Source: Termitomyces sp. T153 (taxonomy: Eukaryota > Basidiomycota > Agaricomycetes > Agaricales > Lyophyllaceae). From it: DNA of 64,000 bases. Shown one piece after another: positions 12,100 through 25,203 of the stretch. Position numbers and translations under genes: made by a program. Location: assembly GCA_018296165.2 (NCBI GenBank), contig JACKQL020000017.1, positions 248,001 to 312,000 of the forward strand, written 5' to 3'. The notes beneath the pieces were generated by a model. The model was not told the DNA's origin and did no database searches. It saw nothing but the letters and a program-made list of their open reading frames with translations. Positions within the stretch are counted from its first letter, which is position 1. Each line of letters starts with the position of its first letter.

Positions 12100-12960
12100 T
12101 CTATCCCGTCCCTCGACTCTGGCCCGCTACCCACTAAAATCCGGCTTCTTGCCCCCTGTTGGGGTAGCGAGGAGTTTCCTCTACGTCCACACCGGACCAT
12201 GTGTTCTTTACCAGGTCAAAGTCTAAGGTTTTCTTGGCATATCTAGAGTTAGTCTTCTCTTATCCAGCTCTCTCATCTCGGTCAGGACTTCCCCATCTGT
12301 TCGCAATCTCCCTGCCGCTGTGAGTGTCTCTGGTCATAATCCAGACTAACTATGCGGATTCCATGTAGAGTATTCTGTAGGACCTTGAGAGGCCTGGCGA
12401 TGGCTTCCATTTTCATCTTGAGGATCATAGGCGGGCCGCCTAGTAGTTGATCGCTTCTAGGCCGTGCCCATTTGAGGCTAGACTTCATCTACTCTACCTC
12501 TTGCCCCGGACATTCAAATGCAAAAAGTATGTTCCATTGATTCTATTTCACCATCGTGGTTACACCCGGCTCTTTCCTTCAGGTTTGGCCTCATCATGGG
12601 CCTGTCCCAGTACAATACTACCTTATGCGCGTCATGTAGCAATTTCCACAGGACGATCCTTTCCTGTCTCGAGAAATCCTTATTTCTAATCCCTCTTCAA
12701 ACCTGTGCCTCCGTTGGGGTGGAGCGGTTATTTTTCATAACAGTTCTTTTCACCTTTTCAATAATATTGATTGTTCTACGCCGTCAAGGGAGGTTGAGGG
12801 CGGATCGTATCATGTATGCTAGCGCCTGGTGGATTCCAACGAGGGCCTTTGACCTGGAAATACGGCAAAGAGCTCCGTTGTATGCTAGCAAATATTCTTC
12901 TTCACTATCATCATTCAAAATCATATCATCGACATAACTCTTATCAGTCATAGGCAGACA
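12100..12960 (-). mobile_element. degraded 3' end of a Tad-like LINE retrotransposon
   Basis: Conceptual reading of the minus strand, allowing frameshifts and stops, gives short stretches typical of the C-terminal end of LINE polyproteins in Agaricomycetes: RERIVLWKLLHDAHKV, then EIESMEH, and further on KKTLDFDLVKNTWSGV. These correspond to the region after the reverse transcriptase and RNase H domains. Multiple stops interrupt every frame, so the copy is dead. A second relic with the same terminal motif is at 41380-41930. Short 5'-truncated copies are the usual outcome of LINE insertion. Confidence 0.65.
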
Positions 12961-13140
12961 TAAGCACTGTCTCTCTTTTCAACATCCCCTCTGTGTTCGG
13001 CGTGTTTGCGGAACATTCTGGCATTTGACACCTACTTACCTAAAGATAATGATATACTAAATGTGCATGTTCTATTTATTGGCGCCTCGAGCAGATTATC
13101 GAAATGCATACTTCACGACAGGTCCATCGAGCGCATTTGA

Positions 13141-15980
13141 TCACAGTTTAGCTTTGGACCCGTCAAACCCTAAATCTCTAAATTTGTAGTAGAGCTTCAG
13201 CGAGTCGGGATTTGCCACAGTGCCACTCGGTTGAAGATTTGATCCTGACACGATCTGCTTGACTGCTATTTCTATCTTTTTGCCATTGACCGTGTACTGA
13301 AATGATATTAATGTCAAGTTCATACATGATATCTGAGAGAAGATGAAAAGAGACGGACCGGGATATCCTCTATCTCGAAGATGAATTTAGGGACATGTCG
13401 CGCGCTAAGCGCTTTGCGAATCTCAGTCTTTATGTCACTTTCGAGTTTAGGGGTAAGTCTAACTCCAGGGCGCATCTTTAAGAATAAGAGTACACGTTCA
13501 TCGGGATCCTGTGGTCGCCGCTGACCAACGCACAGTGAGTCGACAATGCTGCCGTTGAATTGCTCCATGACGGAGTAGATTTCGCCCGATCCAAATCGAA
13601 CACCACTTGGATTTAAAACACCATCGCTAAGGACAGGGGTAAGAAATGATCATACACTGCTTCGGACACAAAGTTTCTTACCTGCGACCCAGAATTATGA
13701 GTCCTTTGGTGGTGGGATTGACCACAATAAAGTCCCCTTGCCTCCAGATTCCTAATGAACAGCTCGAATCCACTGAAGTAAACTAAACACCACAGGAAAA
13801 TATCCGCACCAGGGTACATGTTGAAGTATGCATCACGAAGCTTCTCGCCAGTAGCATCACCCCAGAAGTAGAGCGGCAATGAGGGATGAGGCCTGGTGCA
13901 CACCAGTTCACCAGGAGTCCCGGTATGTTCAATATTCTTCCCAGAGGGATCGAATACCTCGATTTTCATTCCCAGTGTCTTGCATTGGATCTCTGATACA
14001 CAACACTGTCAACTTACCTCAATCAAGCCTCAACAACCCAAATACGTACCTCCAGAGTACACGGGTAAGTTAGATACTCCCGTGACAACTGACAGTGAAA
14101 TACGTAAATGAATCAATCGACCCCTGGATGCCCAGGAATCCCGGAGTGTAGATAACTACTCACGCGAAGAGCATATGTCAGTCCCACCACTAGTGGAAAT
14201 TAGGTGGATTCTATCTTCACCAAACGCCTTCTGTGTCCATTCAAATAATGGAGGTGTTAAAACGGCTCCTGTAGAACTGATCACGCGAAGCGCTTCGAAA
14301 GACCCTATGTCGACTGAAGATCCAGCGCTCATAATCACTATTTTGCATAAACAACGAAGACAACGCGAAACATACGGGGTTTGATACCTTGCCCCGCGAC
14401 TTCCGCCAAGAACCGAGGACTGGTGCCTAGGAGAGATACCCTGCAGGTCATCAGCGGAGTAAAAGGCCATCACAAAGATAACACACCCTTGATCGTCAAT
14501 GAACTTGAGGTACATGCGAACATCAGGGTAGAAGGGAGAGCCGTCATATAAGATGAGACGAGCACCACATGCGAGGCCGCTGAGCATGTATGTCCACATC
14601 ATCCATCCTGTCTAATCTCAAACGTGAGTTCTCAAGAATATGTTGGGGCAGGTTATGCCGCGGCATACAGTTGTAAACTGGAAGTAGGTATCCTGCTGAA
14701 CAAGTCCCATTCCGATACGGATGTCTTTCTGATTCTGCAACAGGACACCCTAGAACATATTTCAACATGCATCGTAACAAGTATATGGCATGGTCTCACT
14801 CCGGCGGAATGAACAATGCATTTGGGCTTTCCTGATGTTCCAGAGCTGTACAAGATGAAGAGCGGCTGACCGAACGGAAGCTGTTCAAACGTGAGCTCAC
14901 GCCCATCACTCGTATTCAGAAAGGCAGAGAGGTTGGTTCTGCGCCACGAATCAGTGCAAGCATCTGTTGAAGGAGGAAACCAGAACGTACGCTCTACTGA
15001 TGTCGCGATGGATTTCATCCCCTGTCCGTGTACTAGGAAGCAATATGGCCTGCTGTAGGCCTTTGGACGCGAGGTCATTAATTACAGCAGAGATTTTGGG
15101 TAGAAGGTTGACAATTTTGCCAGAATAGACGACCTCCGTCTCCGCAAATATAAATTTGGGACGTATTTGGCGGTATCTCTCAAGAATTCCCTGTATCGCA
15201 AGGTCCACGTGAGATCAAAGTGGGGTCACACCTCACGCGTACCTCTGTACCCATGTCAGTTGCGGTACTGGAGAAGATACCACCAATGCTCGCTGTTGCT
15301 AGTGCGATTACCACCGCTGTTATCGAATTGGTGACAATAGCTGATTGAGGAATCGAGTTACGGTGACGAAATCAACACGGAGACAGTGATTGGGAGCTCG
15401 CCTGCAACTCTGTCGCCTACTTGTAGCCCGTTGACCCTCAGAGCTGCAGCCATGTTCTTCACAAGTTCACGTAGTTCACGGAAAGTGTAGTCTGTAACTT
15501 TGCCGGATTCCTCGGAAGCTGTACATGCTATTCTGTCGTTGTTGTGCCAGAGAAGGTTCTCTGCATAATTAAGCCGAGAGCCTGGAAACCATTCGGGTAT
15601 TTCGGGCAGCTTGCCTGGCACAATGATCTAATATGGATGCAGTGAGTAATGTGAATAGTAGCAACAAAACAGTAGTTGTATACGGACCAACCTGGTTAGG
15701 ATTCGGTGGTATGGACGATATTATGCCCAACGACTCCCAGAGGTCCAGCCAAAACGTGTAGTCTTCCACAGAGTACTTGTGTAAATCGTGGTAGTTTGCT
15801 GCCAAGCGTGGACGAGGCATCAATAATTCCCTACAACCCTGCACACGCGAATCAAGTACCTAGTTTCAGCCCATGCTTGCGGTTAATCATTCGTCGAAGA
15901 ATTTCGACAGGTGTTGCATCGGGTTGAGGATGCCTCCAAAGCAATTTGGACTGCGCAAAATATGAGTCCGCAGAGGTCAT
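13141..15980 (-). CDS. acetoacetyl-CoA synthetase (acetoacetate-CoA ligase)
   Basis: This ANL-superfamily enzyme activates acetoacetate with ATP and CoA, feeding ketone bodies and leucine-derived carbon into lipid and sterol synthesis in the cytosol. The start at 15980 gives an N-terminus leading to [13 protein letters not shown], then [17 protein letters not shown], both characteristic of the family. The P-loop-like A3 motif is [25 protein letters not shown] is the A5-type region, [29 protein letters not shown] spans A7-A8 (positions about 13720-13590; two introns checked there), and [11 protein letters not shown] carries the A10 lysine near 13280. The stop is at 13141. All core motifs are intact across about ten short introns. 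The gene is divergent from SEY1 at 16581, sharing about 600 bp of upstream sequence. Confidence 0.92.
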
Positions 15981-16580
15981 CGTAAATAGCCAAACGCGTG
16001 AGATGTGGTGTTTAAATACGCGTTAATTGAGGAGACTGTTCGATAATCTGGTGGTGGTTTTATATATGGCAAGTGGTGGGAGTTCAACTCGCTTCTTGCT
16101 AAATGGAATGCGACGGCAACCCGGTCCGGAACCCGTCTCCCATTCGCCCCTCCGTATTCAACTTCGGAGGTTTTTGGGGCTTAAGGCCTTTCATTTAGCA
16201 AACGATAAGCGTGAGATATGAGTGATCTACGAGATACTCACCCGCTGTAGTGCGCTTGCACTGACATGCGCAAAGGGTAGCTTGGGGAGTAAGCGCCGAC
16301 TTCGGTATGCTCCTCGAATGCCCGTCAACTTGAATCTGGTAATTCATGGTTATCAATTTCAGGGTAGCATGTTGTTCCAACCCCGAGTAGTGATGCCTAA
16401 GCAGAAAAGAAAAGTAACTCTAGGCAAGTGTCTGTACGTCGAGTATTGAAAGCACGTGGCAAGAAACACACTCTGTCTACAATTGCCAACGCTGCGCCTG
16501 GCTCATTTTCCGCAGGCTATAACTTCGTTACTCTAGTTTAAATCCATCACCCACTCTCACGAAACGCCGTACACATACGC
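15981..16580. promoter_or_regulatory. divergent promoter between acetoacetyl-CoA synthetase and SEY1
   Basis: No open frame of interest is present in this 600-bp interval, which must hold both promoters. I see no clear TATA box or shared operator-like repeat. Confidence 0.4.
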
Positions 16581-19500
16581 ATGGCGCAGACACTCTCATC
16601 GACTGCGCCAGACGCGGTTGCGCCAACGCCCAAGCCCCCTGTAAATGGCCACCTCACCAATGGCATCAGCTCAGAGAGCAATGAAGGACTTCAGATTATT
16701 AATGATGAGAAACGATTCACGTTTGTGTATTCTTCTAGACATACTGAAGTCGTGGCTAATGTACCAATAGACCTGACTTGACTGCTCAGATCGAAGGCTG
16801 GGGTCTTCGGGACGCTGGCTTCGACTACAACCTGGTTGCCGTTTTTGGCTCCCAATCCACCGGAAAGAGTAGGAGGTCTCCCAGCTTCTGTGATAACAGC
16901 TCTCAGTCCTTGCGCAGGTACGCTGCTCAATAGGCTCTTCGGAACGACCTTCGATGTCATGGATGAGACAAAACGGCAACAAACCACAAAAGGTAGGCAG
17001 CTTTCAAGGTCTGAAATATCTAATGTATATATTTCTGTGATAGGTATCTGGATGTGTCGAGGAAAAGACATGAACGTTATGGTCATGGATGTGGAGGGAA
17101 CTGACGGGCGTGAGCGTGGAGAGGACCAGGTGCACACCTCCTCAGGTTTATCAAAGCATCGACTCATTTCGCACAGGATTTCGAACGCAAATCTGCTCTG
17201 TTCTCTCTTGCTTCATCCGAAGTTCTCATTGTCAATCTATGGGAACATCAAGTTGGGTTATATCAGGGAGCAAACATGGGACTTCTCAAGACCGTCTTCG
17301 AGGTCAACCTGGGTTTGTTTGGAAAGAAGGCTCAGGACGGGTACGTTAAGCTCTCCATTATTCTAATTACACGTATTGAAGCCTATGATCAGAACCCAAG
17401 GCCGGACGTTGCTTCTCTTCGTCATCCGAGACCACATCGGCGTAACACCTCTTACCAACCTCCAAGCTACTCTTACAGCCGACTTGACGCGCATTTGGGA
17501 AAGTCTTGCCAAGCCAGCAGAACTTAAAGACCGTCAACTATCCGATTACTTTGACCTTGCTTTCACTGCCCTCCCACACAAGATTCTTGCTACCGATAAG
17601 TTCGAAGAGGAGGTGCTGAAATTACGTACCCGTTTTGTCAACAAGTCTAGCGAGGATTATCTTTTCAAGCCGGTATATCATAAACGCATCCCTGCAGATG
17701 GCGTGGCATTCTACATGGAAGGCATCTGGGTAAGTTGGATCGACTCCGGTTCTCTTGTATCACGTTCTAACGTCTCATATCCAGGACCAAGTCCAATCAA
17801 ACAAAGACCTCGATCTACCCACACAGCAGGAGCTACTAGCGCAGTTCCGATGCGACGAAATATCAGCAGTGGCGTTTTCAGAATTCAGCGAGCAGGCGAA
17901 GTCTCAAAAACGGCCAGTGGAGTCTGGTCGCGTCATCGAAGGTCTAGGCGCGTTGATGAAGAACTGGAGAACCCAAGCGCTTGGTGAATCTTCTCCCTCT
18001 TTTGACACAACAGACCCTTTTTGATAGTCGTTCTTCCTCTAGCACGGTACGATCGTGATGCGTCACGCTACCACAAGGGTGTTTATGGCCGCAAGCGCAC
18101 GGATCTCATTGCCTCGATAGATGCTACACTTTCACCACTCTTCCTTGGCCAACTCAAGAATCTACACAAGACTTGCTTGGTCAATTTCAAGAAGGAGCTG
18201 CTCGATGGACTGCGTGGGGAGTCGTATAACTTTGCAGACGTGGTGTCTAAGGCGCAAGAACGTTGTGTGGAGACTTTCTCCATGGGTGCTACGGAGGCGT
18301 TCGTGGAGGGCACAGATTGGGTATGGGAGGATGAGCTCGAGTCTTTGAAGGAGGAGGTCCGGGGTGTGGCTGATCAATGCAGAAAGGATGAGACGAAAAA
18401 GATGGTTAATCTCATTGAGGTCAAGAGATTCCGACATTGCTATCTATCAGAGATTGACTAATGTTATAATGTTCAGAAAAACTTCAAGAAGCATATCTCC
18501 GAACCTGTCGAGCTGGCCTTGAACAAGGCCAATTCTGCCATGTGGGACAGTGTTTTGAAGGCGTTTACAATATCTCTCGATAGAGCGGAAACCACGTATT
18601 CTACGAAGGCCAGAAGTGGGTGATTACTCAAGCTCCTCCCTCTTCCTTGCTGATCCACTCGTTAGGCTTCAACTGCACTGAAGAAGAGAACGTTTCTTCG
18701 CTTTCTACCTTACGAAAACGTGCTTGGCTCGCTTTGCGGGCTAAGATTGATGAATTGACAGCGGAGCCCGTCATGCTCAGCAAGCTACGTGCTCACTTCG
18801 AAGAAGGGTTCCGCTACGACGACGAGGGTGTTCCGCGTGTGTGGAAACCCGAAGATGATATTGACTCTGCCTTCAAGAAGGCTAAAGATGAGGTTCGTTC
18901 ATTCTCATCCATTGAACTAAGTCTAATTGTGTATCGACTCTACTATAAACAGACTCTCGAGCTCATTCCTCTATATTCAAAAATCGCTCCTGTCGACCCT
19001 GCAGCCGAGTTCTCTCTTCCATCCGAGCCTTCTGACTCACTCGAAACAGAAGAGTTTGACTTTCCATCTACCCTTGTCATTTTCACGGAGACGAAGGTGC
19101 TTGATTTGACCAGCAAGTTCAGGAAAGATGCAGACGCGTATTATGTGGAAGCGAAACGCAGCACAGTAGCAAGCATCGCACAGATTCCTTACTGGATGTA
19201 TGGGATACTTGTTGTGTTGGGATGGAACGAGGCGATGGCGGTGTTGTTTAATCCGCTGTACTTTACGTTCTTGTTGATTTGCTTGGCTACTGCGTGAGTC
19301 TTATCAAGTGCTTGGTCTTGTCTTCTCCTTGTTACTCAAGCTTCTTGTTTTTTTGTTCCAGATATGCAATTGTGCAGCTTGGCTTGGTTGGTCCATTGTA
19401 CCAGGTCTCAAAGACGCTAGGAAATGAAGTCAGTTATTTTTTGCTGTGTGATTATATTGGCACTCAATTTTCTCGACAACTTCTAGCTTCAACGTCAAGC

Positions 19501-19624
19501 TACTGCGCGTCTTCGGGAGCATTTCAGAGAGCCTCTACTTACAGAGCCTGTTGTGGCACGATCACAATCGGCACCACATGAAAACGAGGACCTTGGTCAT
19601 GATGAGGAGCTGAGGACACTATGA
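16581..19624 (+). CDS. SEY1: Sey1/RHD3 family dynamin-like GTPase of the ER
   Basis: Sey1 (atlastin-like) tethers and fuses ER tubules using GTP and is anchored by a C-terminal membrane hairpin. The start at 16581 precedes a disordered 30-residue leader. The GTPase domain shows GSQSTGKST (P-loop, restored by splicing at 16868-16918), [13 protein letters not shown] (switch 1), [15 protein letters not shown] (G3) and FVIRDH (G4-like). A long helical-bundle region follows, including [15 protein letters not shown]. At the C-terminus, two hydrophobic segments ([18 protein letters not shown] and [19 protein letters not shown]) form the hairpin, followed by a cytosolic helix. The stop is at 19622-19624. 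About nine introns of 45-60 bp are present and no frame break was found. The expected length of about 780-800 residues fits the family. Confidence 0.93.
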
Positions 19625-22007
19625 CAGCAGCATCATTTCGTAACGAACAAAAGACATGTTTCTTATTGCATATGGGTTTGGACTAGCTATAGAAGGTAGC
19701 ACTACGTTGTAATTTCACTGGCGGATTAATTATGACCTTTGACGATCATAGGGATAAAAGCTCGCTTGACAGTTGGGTCCGTGGAGGGGATAATTATTGG
19801 TTTGTCACATCCGACTACGAAGGGCGTTAAGTTGCTCTGAGCTCGTGTTAGAACGAGCCCTTTTAAAACTCCTGTCCCCGCCTCTAATTGCCTCACTTGC
19901 CGGCAAGAGTCCCGGATTACTTGGACAGTTTCGCCTTCTAAGTTTCAACCTCGTGGCGGTGAGGCACTGTGGTATACCAGAGAGTGTACGGTCGACTGAG
20001 GAACTCACTCTGGAATGTTACGAGCTAGATGATTTTGAATGATCTTCGTAGCAGTCAGCCTGTCTCTCCATGAATATCCTCACTTCAACACTTCCATTCA
20101 AAGCGGATCTTCCTGGGTTGCCGTTGAAGTCCGCAGCCTACTTTGTAGCAAAGGCTATGCGGGAATTCTGAGTGATCATGCGAACAACGACCTCTTCTCT
20201 GGTCCTCCGTTGCCTCCTAAAACTTGTTCTGGACATTCGGACGTCACCGTGTGAGATTGTGCTCCAGATGAAGTCAATTTAGTTTAAGCAGTGACATTGC
20301 GCGTTTGACGAAGACTGGTCATTACGATGCCGGTGGGCAGGAGGTCTTCAAGGTCAATGGAATGTGGTAGCAGACTGGGCTGGCCTATTTTGGACTTGGT
20401 AGCACAGCCACCTCCCCTAGTCTTTGTCCTGACCACTGTGTGTAGTCACCTTTTCTACTATAGAATTGGGTCATACACACTTGGGACTGTTGACTGAGGC
20501 TCACCCATAACCAACTGTTACAAGATGTTATCATGCTTATGGAGGGTCTGGTGCACAGACATTCCTGTTCTGGCCATATTGCTGTTGGGCAACTTACAAA
20601 TATGTTCTCCAGTCTCCAGGTCAATACTTCCATACACATCTCATGTCTTTCCTTGTCTATTGTCTCTTTAGTTTGTCAGGTGCTCAACCAGGTTAACTGC
20701 AGTTGTGTACGAGCAACTAATTTTTCCACTAGATTCTTTGTGATGTATCTCTTATATCATCAAATACATTCTGAGTATACAGACATGCCAATAAGACCTC
20801 AATGACTGATATTCCACAAGCTGTTTTGCCCAAAACTGGCTGGTGAGGTCATAGTACCCTCGAAATTTTGGCCATACCCTGAAAAAACTTTGAAAATCAC
20901 AAAAAAAATGTGAGATCGACTCCTTTTTCCAATTGGTTATCATCCTGAAAATTTGGGAAAGAATCAACAAGAAGTTGTGCCAGAGAAAACTCGGAGATAT
21001 GGCCTTCTGACCTACTTTGATCACATGATGTGTGCCCAAACTGATGTCATGTGTCTCGGTTCACTTTCTGGCAATTTCTGTACCATATTGCATGCGCATC
21101 ACTCGGCTTGATGAAAAGAGCCACTGCATGGGTTTTTTTTTGGAAGAATAATCATCATTCAAGCGCTCATGTAACCGGAGGTCTTTGGAAAAGTGCAAAA
21201 AATGGGCCAAAATTTTGGCCGTGCCTAGTTTCTCGTGGGAAAAACTTCGGAGATGCATTTTGCATTTCAACATTCTGAATCTGATCCTGTACTCGGCTTG
21301 GCCCAAAAATCCTCCTTATCAAGACATCGAATTGGTTGAGTTTGCTTGTTCGCGACTGTAGTCTGGAATGATATGAGGGATACAATAAAGTTGTTAGGCG
21401 AAGGCGAAGACAATTGATGCCATGGCTGGTGGAGGACGATCACCATCACCCATCAAAATCTAATTTTGGCTGATGGTCACGGATGTCACACGAGAGATAA
21501 GTCTTCGAGGTCACTAGTCTTCACAATACAAGAACGGGTGTAAGCTCTGATATTGGGAAGAACTAGCTACTAAGTACATAAGAGGGTTTATATGTTTGTA
21601 GCTGAAGGAACTACCGAGAGTGTCCCGAGCGGGCAGGTACTTAGATTATAAAAAATAAGTGAAAACAGGTCACGGTCGCTTACACAAACTTTCACCAATC
21701 TGTCCCTGCAATTGAAGGTAACTGACCCGTGTCCCTGCAGGCACAATGGTTCTTGTTCCCGACAGTGCCGATCCAAACTTCAACATGAGGATTTCGTGTT
21801 CTCCAGCTTGCTTACATCGACTGCCCAATGGCTCTTCGTGGTACGCCAACACGAAAGGACAGCATCGCGATACCTGGAGTACGCAGTCGTTTCAATTTTT
21901 GTCAGTACGCATTGTCTGAGTGCAACTTGCGATATTTGCTACATCTCTAGGCTGGGTCAGCATCACGACTAATACGAGCACCCAAGAATCTAAATAATGA
22001 CCCAGCC
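19625..22007. other. 2.4-kb gap, old repeat remnants and NLR promoter
   Basis: No gene is recognised. The segment at about 20860-21260 holds diverged repeats of an A/T-rich motif around aaattttggcc, and one part (21197-21254) matches a stretch at 41873-41925 in inverted orientation. The final 300 bp should contain the promoter of the NLR-like gene. Confidence 0.35.
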
Positions 22008-25000
22008 ATGTCTGTCTTAAACGGCGCAATCCAGATTCTCAACCTCGTTAACAACCTGGTCCCCCTGGAGATTGGAAAGGGAGTATTGGCATCCGTTTCA
22101 GGAATTCTCGGTATCATCAAGGTCCAGTTAAACATCTTGAAAGCAATAGACACTCACCTCTTGTTCAGAATACATTAGCAAACAGAGGTGACTTTCAGGA
22201 CCTTGCGGAGCAATGTCAGATGATAGGCCTCGTCGTTTGGCGGGCTACCTCTGGGACATCGGAGCACCAGATAAATAGTACCGTCCGACATGCGCTGTCC
22301 GATCTCAAGAGGTAGAAAAAATTCCTTTTGCCGATATCACGACGACATAATTCTGACTTCATCTCATCAGTTCAGTCGATGGCATCTTAGTTGCAGTGGA
22401 AGCAAAGACAAAGAATAACATAGGTTCAGAGGTCTTTCACGTTACGGTTAACCAAGAAACTATCGTGAAATGGAGGAATGAATTGGATCGGATTTTAAAT
22501 CTTTTCAACGTAGGTTATGATTGTTCTTCTGCGTCTCATCGATACTCATCATAAGCCGACATTCTCCATCAGATGGAACTCAATATCTCAGCGAATTTGA
22601 AACTTGATGAGCTTTTGTCCTCGTTTCAGGAATCTCGCTCTAACGCGACTTTCAATCTGGAAGCGTATGTGTTTTCGATTATTCTGCTGACGGAGGAAAT
22701 TCATTAGTGTCTTTTACAGTAACGCTCAAGTGCCTGAGGTACTGCCTGTTCGGCCCAAGGTCTTCATCGGAAGAGACAAACTTGTCCAGAACATTCTACA
22801 ACCCTTACTTCAATGCCGTGATGTTGCTCTTATCGGCCCTGGAGGTATTGGAAAGAGTAGCATTGCTCGGGCTGTCCTAAACGACCAGGCACTCGCCTCC
22901 AAGTTTCACAACAGGTTTTATGTCCGATATGACGATATGGACGCCGCCCAAATTACATTCGGGACATTCCTTGACCGTATTGTTAAAGCGCTGGGTTTAA
23001 CGACATCGGCCAATGCGGACAATATGATCAATAAGGCGCTCTCAACATCGGAGACGCTTCTTGTCCTCGACAATGCAGAGACTTTTCTTGATGCCGCCGT
23101 GGATGCCTCGCGGATAGCGGATGCCATTGATGGCTTCGGTTCGCGGCCTAATGTCGCTATCCTCCTCACCACTCGGACGACTGTACTTCCCCCGAACCTC
23201 GAATGGACCAGGGTGCGGGTACCAGCGCTTGAGGAGGATGCGGCGTGTGAGGCTTTCAAGCTGTTTTATACCCCTTCCGTTGAAAACTCAGTTCTCATCA
23301 AATTGCTCTCCGCGGTTGACTTTCACCCTCTCTCGATCAATTTGCTTGCTCAAGCAGCGCTTCAGAACGAATGGTCCCCTCAAGACCTAGTGGATGCTTG
23401 GGATCGTCAGCGTATAGTCCTGCTCGATGCTGGCGATGGCAAAATACGGAGCATCGCTATAACGATCGAGACTTCTCTTAACTCACCTTCCGTCGTCAAA
23501 CTTGGGGATACAATCTATCATCTGTTGCAGATTATTGCGTTCCTTCCTCAAGGCATCAGCAAAAAGCGGCTAAGCGCTATATTTCCTGGAGTGTCAGACA
23601 TAGAATCCTGCGCAGACGCTCTGTGCAGACAGTCTCTGGCCTACCTGAATGGGAAGTTCATAACACTTCTGGCTCCCATACGACTCTACGTATCGGAACG
23701 CTACAATGTACAAACATCTGATAACCCACTACTGAAGAAGGTCCGGCAATACTATGCTGCTCATGTTGATGAAAAGGAAATTGTTTACCAGGACGACGTT
23801 AACATGGAACACGTCTTTGCTCACTGGGTTGTGGACCCGGAGTACATGGTCTATGTCTTGAGACTCATTTATAAATTCGTCTATGCTCTTTTCTCTTACC
23901 GTCCTCGCCCGGTTTCTTTGCGTCGGGTCATAAGTGCATTGGATCCCGACGAATCATGTCAATCCGTCTCATGCATAGATTCTTTCAAAATTTTCACATT
24001 CAGCCAATTACCTCGAAGGTTGCAAGTCTCGCTGGAAAAGGGCACTTCTCTCTTTGCCATCTCAGTGCTTCTACGTTGGATTGGACAAATAAAAGAATCG
24101 GAAGAAATTACCGCAGAGGCATGGACAGTGCTACTTGAAACAGGAAGACAGGGACGCGTTCGACTCATCTTTTTCGACTGTGTCATTGCTTTGATTTATA
24201 TCGAGCAAGGTAATTTCCAGGTCGCAGAGAGGTTGTTACAATCAACCTCGAAACGTCTGTCCACCATGTTCAGACCCCAGCGGGACCTGAAGGACTCGCT
24301 TCGATATGGTTTGGCTCTAGTGAGAACGTCCAAGGGGGAACCTGGCGCATCCGAAGATATCCTAAAAGCTCTGTCGATTTTCAGGAGGGCAGGAGACCCA
24401 GAAGCTATAAGCGACGTTTATTATGATGCAGGATATGCAGAGTTCCACGACGGTCGTATAAACATCGCAAAGAAATATTTCAAAGAGGCAAGGGCCAGGG
24501 TAGACGAAACCTCGACCGAGGACTTTGTATTGTCCCTCTTGGGGTTGGCTGACGTGGCTGATCATGAAGGCGATCATTCCGAAGCAAAGGGATTGCGAGC
24601 ACGGGCCCTTGCTTCTGTTCAGAAGATTTCAGATCGCACGGTACCTTTCGCAAATCGGGCAACAGCTATCCTTGCTGGGTATCTGGCCATGGATGGCCAC
24701 ATTGAACAGGCGCGGGAGTTGATCGTTCCTGCAGTCGCGAATGCTACCAAACAACCCGCTCAAAGCATTGTCGTGTGTAAATACCTGGCTGGAATGATTG
24801 AGTTGATCGATGGAGACTTTGATAAAGCCCAAAATTACTTTCAGGAAGCCGTCGAGGAGTGCGTTTCAATGGGAGAGTTTAATTTTCGCGCCCGTTCGGA
24901 AAGGGCCCTTGGCGAAGTCGCAGTCATAAAGGGGGACTTGGCAATGGCTAAGAAACACTTTGAAGCCACCACGGAATTGTGCAAGACAATGGGTATCCCA

Positions 25001-25093
25001 AGAAAGTGTCTTTATCGCGATTTTGCGTGCTATATTCCCAACGAAACTTTCGATGGGTGGGAGCAGTACCAGGATGACATGCTTCAGACTTGA
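22008..25093 (+). CDS. NLR-like STAND ATPase: N-terminal helical domain, NB-ARC, TPR repeats
   Basis: Five exons (22008-22121, 22169-22311, 22371-22509, 22573-22664, 22720-25093) give 953 residues. Residues 1-160 form a helical region resembling the MLKL/HeLo-like N-termini seen on fungal NLRs; this is my inference. The NB-ARC module begins with VFIGRDKLVQ, then the P-loop GPGGIGKSS (residues 202-210), Walker B LLVLDNAET (about 275), a TTRT sensor motif (about 310) and HPLSINLLAQ in the GLPLA position. The C-terminal 400 residues contain helical pairs of TPR type, for example FRRAGDPEAISDVYYDAGYA and later DFDKAQNYFQEA. STAND proteins of this layout act as ligand-triggered switches, in fungi often in heterokaryon incompatibility or immunity. 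No frame break is seen. The alternative acceptor at 22707 instead of 22719 would insert four residues. Confidence 0.85.
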
Positions 25094-25156
25094 AAGTATT
25101 TACCGAGAGAAAGATGGTTTCTAAAACCATCGATGTATCACCTAGTATATAAAAAC

Positions 25157-25194
25157 GAGCTACGCCCCGTGCCTTCAGCACGGGCCTGTAGCTC
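25157..25194 (+). terminator. strong hairpin just 3' of the NLR-like gene
   Basis: GAGCTAC (25157-25163) pairs with GTAGCTC (25188-25194) and CCCGTGC (25166-25172) pairs with GCACGGG (25178-25184), leaving a 5-nt loop and a small internal bulge. It starts 63 bp after the stop codon, so it should lie in the 3' UTR. It could act in 3'-end formation or RNA stability; the type label is a guess. Confidence 0.55.
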
Positions 25195-25203
25195 TTGCTT
25201 CAT

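Noticed and set aside
12518..12937. 139-codon plus-strand frame as a membrane protein
   Set aside because: It is opposite the LINE relic, whose minus-strand motifs are recognisable; the hydrophobic look comes from the reverse complement.
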